From contig JAJLRJ010000008.1 in assembly GCA_024195265.1 (NCBI GenBank), positions 7,282,988 to 7,346,987 on the forward strand: a stretch of 64,000 bases of DNA, given 5' to 3'. How positions within the stretch are numbered: position 1 is the first letter of the stretch; every line of letters begins with the position of its first letter. The DNA comes from Dendrophyllia cribrosa. Taxonomy: Eukaryota > Cnidaria > Anthozoa > Scleractinia > Dendrophylliidae. A model generated the notes under the pieces. That model searched no databases and was not told where the DNA came from. It saw only the letters and a program-made list of their open reading frames with translations. This document shows positions 39,101 through 51,100 of this stretch, one piece after another. The translations under genes were made by a program, and so were the position numbers.

Positions 39101-42100
39101 AAATTCGCAAACGAAGTACAACAACTAACTCGCTTCATTGAGAAGTGGACTCTGAACTACCTCCAAGCTTAATGATGCTCACCAGGCAGCTACTAAAGAT
39201 GAAAAATGGCTGTGAACTGACCAAAAATCGTAGATAATTCATATTGGACCCTTTATTGCAAATCAAGCAAGCAAAATGAGATCGTCACAATGACGTTTCC
39301 AGTAAACTCGAGCCTTCAGTGTTTTAGAACAGCAGCACTTTCAATGGTAACTCCAAATATGCAGTCACGAAATCCTATGGGGCGTGTGTATGCAGAAAAT
39401 CACTCAAAAACGTAAAAATCCTCAGGTGTGAATGGGTTAATATAAGGTTTGTAAATATTTCGAGCGAAAAATTGAAATCTGAGAACACCGCCGTTCGATT
39501 ATGCAAATTTGATAAGATCGCTCCGGCAAAATATTCGCGGCTTGAATATTTGCGGAGTTTTCGCATCGTCTTCGCAAAAATACTCTTTCAGTTGGAAACT
39601 AAAATAATTTATCGTTTTCTAAAGGACTTTTCATTAAGAAAAAGATCTGTTTTAGTTGAAAGTGTTTTGCACGAAGAGGTTTGATGGTCTTTGATGCAAA
39701 CGGTCTGGAAAAACATCGGGTGTCACGCAACAGGCGAGGAATTTTTCTTTCAGGCTCTGGTGAAACTTCAGTTAAAAAAATGCTTATCAGGTTAAGATTA
39801 AACCTCTAAAATAGCGAAGCTATGTCTTAAGCTTACAGTTCCTTTTAAATGAAAGATCGTTTTCAACCTGTTTAATTTCTTACTGTACTTAATACTGTGT
39901 AAGTACTATACTGTGCATGCAGGATAAGCCGCATTGTGTTATCTGTTTTTTAGCGTTTTTTCAGCATATAAGCGAGGATTTTGTCTGTTTAAAGACCCAT
40001 CCAGCTTGCCACACAACCTGAAAAAACGATATTAAATGGTCCACATTGCTCGTTTCCCCTTACCAAATCACTGCTACAAGAAATCCGGGTTTTAGCGGTA
40101 AATTGATATTTCTACGCGGGAAAAATAGGATAGCTTAAAGCGTGACTGAAATAAAAAAAAGGTAAACAAAAAGCGACAGACATTGTAATCTGTTTAATTA
40201 CGAAAAAAAAACACAACCGATCAAGTACAACAAACTCAAAGAGTATTTTTGCGAAGACGATGCGAAAACTCCGCAAATATTTAAGCCGCGAATATCTTAT
40301 CAAATTTGCATAATCGAACGGCGGTGTTCTCAGATTTCAATTTTTCGCTCGAAATATTTATAAACCTTATATTAAAGCAAGTTACATCATAACAACAAAT
40401 TGTACCGCTCGTGTTAAGTTTTGTTTTGCAAAACATTCAACTGCTTTCCTGGCTGTGATGTGTTTTTTTCCCTGTGATGATGCATATTCCTCGAAATTCG
40501 ACGATGTGCAGTTTTATGGGGTTCGAAGATTTCAACTTGTGGGCCGGCCGTGAATGAGTAAGTTTATCTGAAATTCGCTTGTAACTCACTTTTTCATAAA
40601 AATATATTTTTTTGTAAGTTGGAGTTTCATTCCGAAGTCCGGAAGTGCATTGAATGAATACGTTCCGCTAACTCGCCTTCGAATTGAAGAAAGCCCTTTC
40701 TTTTCAAGTGCCTTCAAATGTTTCCCATAGTTATTAATCGCAAGTGACGCACTTCACGATTAATAACTGCGAACTATCAGTCTTTACGATTTTAAAATAA
40801 GTACAAAGTGTTTCGATCGTGAATGAAAATGAATCAACTAAAAGGATTTGGTTATCATTAGATGCATTTTGAGTTTTAAACCAAAATAATCATTTCAAAT
40901 TCATATCCCGTACAGGGGGATTTTCAGCCGATTTTCCTTTGGAGTTCCAAAATATTTTTTGACGCTGTAAGCATGTTGTTTAGTGTCTGTCACTTATTGT
41001 CAGTTTGTGAACGATTGTGGAGGACAAACCTTGTTATCAGCTCTCCACTGCTAAAGAATGAAAGCCTTTCCAATAAGTTAGACTTTTCAAAATCTTTTTT
41101 AAGTTAACACCGCGAACTTTGACTGCGAGCGAATCTTCCCGCTGAAAGTATTTCGCCGTGTTGTTGATTTCACGATACGTTCAATTGAAAACAATTCTTG
41201 TCAAAAGCAATTTTCTACTTCTCCGGGTCAAATGAATTTTAGTTTCGGAAATCGATTAAGAGATCTCTTGCTTTGTTTTCTTCCAATAACAAGACTTAAA
41301 TAGAGGTGTTTTAATTTTACATGTATAAATGCTTCACACGCTCGCGCTTCTATGTTTAATGGCGACGCTCGCGTTGTTCTTCATCGAAAAGGAAGACTAG
41401 GAAAATATCGTTCGCGAACAAATTAAATCGAATAGAAGTCAAGCTTAATAGAAATTTTGACCCCTGAAGAATTCGGTTGTGGAATATTTACGGTATAACA
41501 AGCCCTGTGGAAAGTAGACTTTACGTTTGTTTTCGTTTTTGTAATGGCGGATGGTCAAGTTAAATTTGCTTTCGAGTTATCTTGTCCGTGGAAATGGGCA
41601 ACTCACGATTAATAACTGTAAATATCTCTCAGACACAATTAATATTCGCGCATTACAGGATTATTAACTGTAAACGTCTGCCAAACATAGTTATTAATCT
41701 GGAATTTTAAGATTATTAACTGTAACTGACATTGTTTCACGATTAATAACTACAAAGTATCACTCTTTACGGTTAATAAGGACAAAAGGCGCTGTTTAAG
41801 ATTATTATGCTGGTAAATTCCACTGCAAAAAAATAAAAACACTGCAAAAATATGTGGACACCTGTTATATATAATATACATTTGAAGGGCCGAGAGCATG
41901 TCCAGCCTATATGACTTTTTAGGAGTTTTTTTATTTTTTCTTGCTCAGATTTGTCCAATTTTGGCATGTGAACTAGAAATTAGTTGCAAAACATTGTTCC
42001 GAATTTTTTTCTGTTGTTTTTTCCGTCGTTTTCGAGAAATACCGTATGCAAAAAAAAAAAATCAATCAATCAAAGGCTCCTATTGTAACGCAATATTGCG

Positions 42101-45100
42101 GTAAGCTTCTGTTTTCACACTGACACGGTTCGATATTTTTTAAAAATTAAACGTAAGGAATTTTGACGAACGCAAAAAAAGTAAATCACTTTCATAATGT
42201 CCAGTTCGAAAAAAAAAAAAAAAAAAAAGATACTGAGCGTGATTCGAACCTGGAGCCGTCCGAGCGGAAATCCCCGACCAAACCACTAGACCGCCAAGGA
42301 ACACATGCTCAGTTCAGGCTAAGTTTTATTACTTAAAGCATGATACGCATCAAAACGCGTATCTCGATTTCAAAATCCTTTTAAATCGAATTTAATGTTG
42401 CATTAAAGACTCCAAATGCGAAACGTCTTCCCGCCGGCCAGCAACAACTCACTTCAAGCTGCCCAAAGCTGTATTTTAAGTGCCCGACCACGCACAGCGG
42501 ACCCATCTACCACTGCCGCAAAGCATGTCGGGAAATCCTACAACAAAACCGAAATGGAGTTCCCGACCGAAAGTTTTTGCAAAATACTATAAGTCTCAAA
42601 GCACTTCGGATATCGGGCATTTCGACCACGGCACGGGATGGGAAATGGCCCACAACTCTCAACGCTGCCCCTTTTCTGATCCGAAGTGATTCCAGACTTT
42701 CCCGCCGGCTCGTCTTCCCGACCAAGGTCCGTTTTCACCTCGAGCGCTAAATGGCGCTTCAGACACAAGGAAGGACAAGAAACACGACTCGTTTCTTTGA
42801 GAAGTGCTAGAGACTCAAGGATTTCCGGACTTAATGATGTCTTTCAATCACCGGACGGGCCTCATACACGTTGGCTCACACACACGCTACAGAGGTGATG
42901 TGTTGCCGTAGTGAGCTCACGATAGATAAGCGAGCCAGGCGTGCGTAAATAACGGTATTTTCGTTTAGTTGTTGGCACTGGTCAGAAGTATTGCAGTCCC
43001 ATATTCTCACGGCCAAACTGCTTTCAAATGGCTTCGAAATTGCACTCTGAATGTACCGTCAAAGCACTGGAGGGCCAGAACTCTGCTTTTTTCAGGTGAA
43101 ATTGGTCAAATTCCTTAGGGTTAGTGCAAATTCGACAAGGGCTTGTGATATTATTCGTTGTACGATAAAATGAGGCTATTCTGAGCTATTCCGAGCGAGA
43201 AAAAATTAAAAAAGGCCTAAAAAGTCATATAGGCTGGACATGCTCTCGGCCCTTCATTTGTAATTCATTATGTGGTTTTAGTGTTGATAAATGGTTTGGG
43301 GGGAAGCGTTGCTGGCGACAACCCTTCAGTCCCACACTGAAGTGATGCCTGGGTTGCCTCAGCTTGGGTGATAAACGGTGGTGACGTCCACTTCCCCTTG
43401 CTAAGCAACCTTCTAGGAGCTTGGCATAGGTACACGCTGCTCAGAGTAGCTGTGCTCCATGACACCAGGGCGCGACAAAAGCGCTGTCCGATAGCCCGGG
43501 GCTAGTGAAGCAACCCGTCGGGCTAGCGTCTTTTTGTCGGAGTTTGCCCAACGGGCAGCAATATTTGTTGCCTTTTCTCATCATTAAGTTAAGAATTAAA
43601 ATAAGAAGTGTGTAATACATGTAAACAGTTCTCTAGTGAAAGTGAATGTGAGGAACATTTTAAAAATGTAAGAAAATATCAACAGGGAACAAAAGAAATG
43701 GAATTGAATGATGCGTTTTCGTAAATAATTAAAATTTACAGTAGCGGCCGTAATTGTGTTCTCACTCCTCTGCTTTTAGGTCTTTAAAATCGCTGTTGTA
43801 TTAAGTTCAAAGTAAACCAGTTAGGATCTGTCTTGTCGATTAAGACCGTTTTCTTTAAACAAGCTAGACAACTTGAACGAGACATTTGCCGACACAGTCG
43901 TTGCGTTAAGTAATACTGGATTGTTTTTCCCACGAACGGCAAATATTTTTGCCGTCTGCCGTTTGCCATTTCCATGGGAAAGTGAGTAGTTTCATGTTTC
44001 TCAAACTCATGAACATGTAAACTACATGTAACTTCGATTTTTCTAGTGGATTTATTTTACGATTCGAGGAAAAGTAAGGATAATAAACTGCAAGCTGCCG
44101 TTTGCCATGTACGCGTTAGCCTGTTCCAGGCGTTCAGATAGTGGGAAAAGTGCTAATAGTTGTGGAAGGCGCGAAGAAAAGCGAGCGAAAAAAATGCGGC
44201 CCAATCCCCAATCTCCCCGCTTTTTTTCGCTCGCCTTTCTTCGCGCCTTCCCCAACTATTCGCGCTTTCCCCGCTATCTGAACGCCTGGAACAGGCTATG
44301 TACGCGTAGAACGCCGTGCGTAATTTAATCTCTTGATACTCGCAAGCAAGTCACGTAATACTAATATAAAATGTGTTATTTTTGTTGTATCAAACTTCCG
44401 AAAGGACTTGCAAGATATTTTACGTTATCCAAAGGCGAAAGAATCAGAGTACTAGTTTCATTGATCAATTGATCATAACTTTCATAACCAGCGCAAAAAT
44501 AAGTTTTTCTCGTAATTTATAATTTATTCCGCAACATTCGCCGTCGGGAGCCAACACAGTTGGAGATTTTTTGCCTCTTGGTGTAATATTCATCCCTTGT
44601 TTAAATTTGTTTGTTTTAGTAATTAATTTACTTTTGGGCTAGCTCTTCAGAGCTCCGGGCTAGTAAACTAAAGTAGCAGCTTGCCCGAAGGGCAAGCTGA
44701 TTTTTTCATTTTCATCCCACCCTGGACACCCATCTCATGGTTTATATGCCACTCGCTGACCGGCTAGCCCCATTGACTGGCCTCGCACGCGGCAGGCAGC
44801 ACTTGGGTCCTGGACAATGCTTATCCCCCAACCTTCTCCCACAAAATATGTGCCTTTCAATTGTGCGTGGACATTAGTCAAATGGCTAACTTTAGAACAT
44901 TTAGAGGGACCCACAACCTGTTGACCCCTTAAAATTATTCATTGACTCCATGCCTTTGAAAGTCACCTGGAACACTTACTGGAAGGGCTGGTTGCAAAAA
45001 AAATAGCCAACAAATAAAAAAAAAAATAAGATCAAAATTTAGTATTAATAACTAAGTAATATATTTATTTATTATCGGTAATAATTATTGTAAGATCATC

Positions 45101-48100
45101 TCTATACATTTTACAAACAGCATGCTAGCATGCACTTCCGCATCTTCAAAAAGTGGAGAATTTTTTATAATCCTTTCACTTACCAATTCAACCCAGCTCT
45201 AAATTATCCTTCTAATCTATTGTTCTTACTTGTCATATTTATGTTGTCGTCCTCGAAAATTTTCTCCACCTCCTGTCTCGCCATGTCCATCACCAAAGAA
45301 CCACCTGACAGTTAAAAACAAATTATTACATTACACATATGCATGGTAAACAGTTTGAACCCAAGAATATCAGTAGTTTGTCAAATATGTAAGGTCTGGT
45401 TTAGTGTAGTTCTGAAAAGAACTGTTGTCAACAACAGCAAGAGAAATTTTAAAAAGCCATCAACTGACGATATACCATTCACATGATTTGGACAATGACT
45501 TTTGCTCAAGGTGTTGAAACGTTCATGGAGGCATGTTTTAAGGTGTTAGTGCATCTCATATTCAATCTTAACCATGAATGTCAGAAAAGTTTGAAGTACG
45601 TCTGACTTTGGAAAGTAACTGAATATTTTTCAGAAAAAATGCAGTCTCCTCTAACTCACTTTTATTATTGAATTAATGTCTAAATTTCGCTTTGTTTAGC
45701 GTTCAAAATCTATGTTATTTTATTCTCCATACAACATCTTATAAAGCACTCAAATTTCCAATGGCCGCCGTGTAATACCGCTTTCAATGCCGCTTTCTTT
45801 GAAGAATCACGTCCCAACTCACACACCTAATAATTTAAAATCCTTTGCTTCCTCATAATGTGAGCAATATTCCGGCGACAAGTGCGCCGCAAAGACAGAA
45901 TGGGAGCAAGTTTCGTAGCCTGCGATGAATTTCACTTCATGCCATGACTTAGAAATTGTATCTTCGAAATAAACACAATTATTTATGGGATTTCAACCAC
46001 TCTTTCATCGTTCTTTTCGGGGTACCAAATATCCTTTTGAATTAGCCACCATTACCGATAACCCGTTCATTACGCTTGCGCGTATTCACAGGTTAAAGAT
46101 GGGGTACTTGCAGTACCTTTTAGGGGTCAAAATTTGTAGATTGGTACCACCTCGTGTGCTAAGGTCTACAATGACCACCATTGGAATTATTCAATCAATC
46201 ATCTTTATTTAAACACGGAATCCCATTCATAAAAATACTCTTCCAGAGAGCCATGCAAAAATCACGCAATAAAAACAATTTTATTAGATAAATATGGACA
46301 TTAAAATTGAACTAAATTACAAATGTGAGATAAATGATTTTACGCCTGTCTGTCCTTTAATAGGAGAGAACTGCCCCTCTATAGTGGAAACTGTTTTTTC
46401 CAGCCTCAGTATATGGTCTTGGTACAAACAAACTATGTGTTGAGTTTCTTAGATTGTGGGAATACACAGAGTTTGTACTATTAAAAATTTGAGCCAAATG
46501 ATCAGGTGCAATTCAGTTTATCAATTTATACATTATGGCGGCTAATTGCCTTGTTCTTCGTGTCTCAAGATTATCCCACCCTAGTTCATCCAATATCTTA
46601 ACTGATCGTCTATCGTAATGTGGTACCTTTAAGAGTATTGAGAGCCCAACAATATCACTTGTGATGTTTTAGAATATTGGTACCTCTTTGGGGGAAAAAA
46701 TCCATTTCAGCCATGCCCGTCAAACAACATTCTGGTACCATTTAGGGTGTTTTTTAGGCCAGTGCCATGGATCACGGACTCTGGGGACAAGAACATGAAC
46801 TTAAACAGCAGTGATGTTGAGGGGCTTTTTTTATTATTCCACTTACTTGAAATTAACATTTTGGTAATATCCATTTAGAAGCGAAACATTGAAAGAAGCA
46901 GTTTCTCCAGTCGCAATTGCAGGAATGCCATCACTATTCAGATTAGCACAGCCCAAGGTTAAGTTAAACAGTTCTATAAAAACAAAAGTATTGAAATATT
47001 AAAACTATATGCAACAAAGACTAAACCATACATGGAGCAAGGAGCTGGTAATTGTTTGGACAGGTTCTAAAGGAAAATTTAATATACAGTGATGGACACT
47101 TTTGGGACTAGAATCAGATGTCCATCTAAAGTGTCTGTTATATAGTGAGTTTGCTGAAGTGTCACTGTCTTAGAGAGGTCTCCATCTTGTGGAGAGTTCA
47201 GTTATAGTTAAATGAGTGACTAAGTTCAGTAGAGACCAACTTTACATGTAGATGTCTGTTTTAGAGAGATTTCCATGCATCTTATAAATAGTTCAGTTAC
47301 TGTAAAATGAGTGACTGAAGTGCAGTAGAGAACAACTTTGGGTGTCTTGTTTTTTTTTTGGTGCAGTTCTGAAAGTCACTTACCCAAATGGTGAGTACTG
47401 TCAAAATTAAGTTAGTAGCAGAGTCTTTATTTAGCAAGGGTAATACATAAAAGTGCTTGTAAAATTCATTAAGAATTTTGTTAGAACCCTTTTGAATTCT
47501 TAATGAATTTTACAATTAGAAATGAGCCATTCCAATCACATGGTTAACCTGTAAATCAGATACAACTCACTAGTGAGTTGTATCTGGAATGTAAATTAGA
47601 TACAACCACTAGTGAGTTGTGTCTGGAATGTAAATTAGTTACAACCACCAGTGAGTTGTATCTGGAATGTGAATTTCACAAGTTGTTTACTACATTCGCT
47701 GCGCCTGTGATTGTATAGGCCGATACAACACTCTCGCTCATGTAGTAAACATTACTGAACACTAATAAACTTGTAACCCTCCAATCCTGAATAACTACAG
47801 TCAAACCCCATTAATACGGATACCTAAGGGACCACGGAAACTGTCCGTATTAAAGGGGCAGTATCACGAGGTCTAAACTTGAAAACGTCGGCCCACATTT
47901 TCAAGTTTGATTCTGAAAATTCAAAAAGGCCGTCAAGAAGTGGAGGTATTTGTTGAATTAAAAAAATCTGTTTTGATAGCCGGAAGAAGAAAAAATCACT
48001 TTTAACAGTGATATGTCCAAAATTCTGAGGCAAGAATAGTGCACGTGGAACCTCGTGATACTGCCCCTTTAAGGGGGTTCCCATGGATGACGTACTCAAA

Positions 48101-51100
48101 GTGTTAGTGCATCTAACCCTACTAAGACTCTAAAAAACATTATGATTAGACGAATGTTTAAAATTTTCTTTCAACCAAACTGACAGTGCATGTGTAGTTG
48201 ACTGAGAACATTTTTATTGCTTAGAATTAGCCAAATTGTCCAAATTAAGAAGGTTAACTTGGTATGAGATTGTTATAGTACAGGAGGGAAAAACCGCCCA
48301 CTGTCCACATTAACAGGTGTCCATGTAAGCAGGTAAGTTTTAGAGAAAATATATGGACATTTGGCCGGGACTAAGACAACTGTCCATAATAACAAAGTGT
48401 CCATATTAAGGAGGTGTCCATAAAACATGGGGACTGTGACTGTATTTGCAGAAAAGTGAGATCTTACCTTTGACAGGACAAGGTGTTGACACTGGCAAGA
48501 AGTCCTCCTCAGTTCCATTAAAGCAAGTATCTCCTGGAATTTTACGGAACCTGGAATATTCAATTTAAGAAAACAAAAATTTTACAGTATTTCCACAGAA
48601 ACGGAAATAGCAGTTATGATCAGTCATTGAAAATTCAATAACTAAGTACTAGGAAATTTAAGAACATACATGTAACAATAATAGCAACTAACAATTAAAA
48701 TGACTTATTTACATGTATATAAATTAACTCTCTACACATGTCTCTGAAACAAAATAACCATATTTTCTCTTAAAGTTAAAAAGGGGGGAGGGGTACTAAT
48801 CGTGACCGGGCCAATAACGTAACACCCAATAAGTCCTGTTTGTCCCTGCATAAAAAGATTACACTTTCTGCCAATCCCCATAAAGTCCTCACCAATATCT
48901 TTTACCCCCACAAAATCACGACAAAGTTTTAAACCCAAAAAAAGTCCTCAGATAACAAATTTCAAACCTCAAAGAGTTCTTTGCACTTCCATCACTATTA
49001 TAGCTGAGTACCCTCCTACCCCCGGGGATTACAGGGTTTTGTAAGTACAGTGAAACCCTAGTAAACTACCAAACCCTAGATAGTATATATGTCATGTATG
49101 CTGTTGAATTGTGTCTTGTGGTAAAAGTTCAAGATGGTCAAAGACTGATCACTTTTGTAAAATTCCCAATTATCAAAAGCATATCCTGCAAATTAAGGCA
49201 AAACGTACTTTCCACAGTTTACTAATAATTACAACATATTAATTTCATTTTACCCTCGAGTTCTGCTGTAGTTTTGTCCCTCAGGGCAGTTTGCAGGTAT
49301 AATCGCATGATCCAAGTCTTCGCCCTGCCGAATCGGGGTACACTCCTCATCAATTGCCTTCCTTTGAAAACCATAGTCACTAAAATAAAAGACGACCTTG
49401 TCACTCTATCAGTGCAAAATGGAAGCACTGCATTTTTAAGGAGCATCACGAATATATGAAACATAATTTATGCAATTTTGTGAACATTAATTTTATGTTG
49501 ATTTAATACAACTTTTATGAAATATATAATAATTTTTAGTCTATTTGAAACAATGAGCCTATAATTGGGGAAGTCCCGCACTTGTTCAAACGATGTCTGT
49601 GATTCGCTAAGAAAACAATAGATTTGTCCCGCTGGGATAGTGATTAGGGATAGAGGCATTGTTCAAGTGATATATCAATATTGTATCGTTCCCCAATCAC
49701 AGACATCGTTTGGACAGCTACGACCCCGCTAATATTGTTGTAGCGACTAGTATAAATTAAAGCAATATAAACCAAAGAAGATTTGATATTTCGATTCAGG
49801 CTTTGGTCGGATAATAACAATATTCAAATTTTCGTTAACTGTGAAACATTGAATCAAATAATGCATTCCGTTCATAATTAATGGCTATAAAAAAGTTGTA
49901 AAAAGCCGGACATACTGAGCATTTTGACTGTTACTACACTTTTCAATATGCAATCTCTGAAGCTCAAAGCCCAACGGATCATGTGTACTTAAGGCACCCG
50001 TCGACCGACTATCAACCGTCACTATCGGCCGAGTACTCGGTCGACATATTGGCCGACACTCGGTCGATATGTCGACCAAGTATCAGACGATAGTGACAGT
50101 CGACATTGGTCGGCCGATATATCAACCAACATGTCGACCAAGACCCGGCCGATATGTCGGCCGATACTCAGCCTACATGTGACAGTCAGTATGTTGACCG
50201 ATACTCGGTCGACATATCGATCGATAAGCCACCGATATTTGGCTGATACTCTACCGACACTCGGCCGATACTCTACCATTACTTGGTCGACTCTTGTTAC
50301 TGAGTGTTATTTTCTCTCTCTACTCAAATGTCTCTTGTTTGCATTGCCCACGCAACTATTTTTAAGGGACTTTCGGCGGCTTTAACCAGTCTACAGAGTA
50401 TGGCAAGTGCACACGCGAGTTTTTTGTTTAAACGTTTACTCCGCACGCCAAAATAGGAGCATTGCATGCTGCACCACTGTGCCTAATCAAAATTTGCCCC
50501 TTTACTTGATAGAGGAAGCACAGAGGGCGAGAGGAAATGACGCTGATTTGCAGTCAGATGTTTGGAAATGGATAGCTTTGTTGAACGTTGCTATGACCTA
50601 ATGTTTGTTCTAGACACCGATGTCGAACAAGTTAACGTACAATAGCATGAAAAGTGACATTTCGGCAAACGAAGACGTTTAACAAAACACAATACTGGCA
50701 GTCGACCGATATGCCACTGACAGTCGACCGACATACCAGCGACAGTCAACCGATATGCCGCCGACGGTTCATCGTAATGTAACACTTGAGGTATCGACCG
50801 AGTGTCGACCGACATACTGACCAAGTGTCGACCGCGCATCGGTTGACATGTCAGTCGACATATCGATTGAGTATCGGCCGATATGTCAACCGACGCTCGG
50901 TCAATATGTCGGCCGATACACCGGTCAACATGACGACCGAATATCGGTCGACATATCGGCCGATACGCGACCGGCATGTCGACCGACACTCGACCGAGTA
51001 TCGGCCGATATGTCGACCGAGATGTCGACCGATACTCGGCCGATAGTGACAGTCAACAGTAGGCCGACGGGTGCCTTAAGTACACATGATCCAGCCCAAC

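Noticed and set aside
42226..42303. Functional tRNA-Glu gene
   Set aside because: A and B boxes are recognisable, but acceptor, anticodon and T stems do not pair adequately; best treated as tRNA-derived sequence.
33684..45229. Missing YWTD or LDL-A exons hidden in the 11.5-kb intron
   Set aside because: The flanking exons are the two halves of a single PKD hairpin and join in phase; no cysteine-rich CxxxxxxC..SDE or YWTD-like frames were seen on the minus strand.
49976..51092. CRISPR-like appearance of regularly repeated short words
   Set aside because: No constant repeat with unique spacers; words are 9-11 bp, degenerate and in both orientations, within TIRs and a target duplication in a eukaryotic intron.
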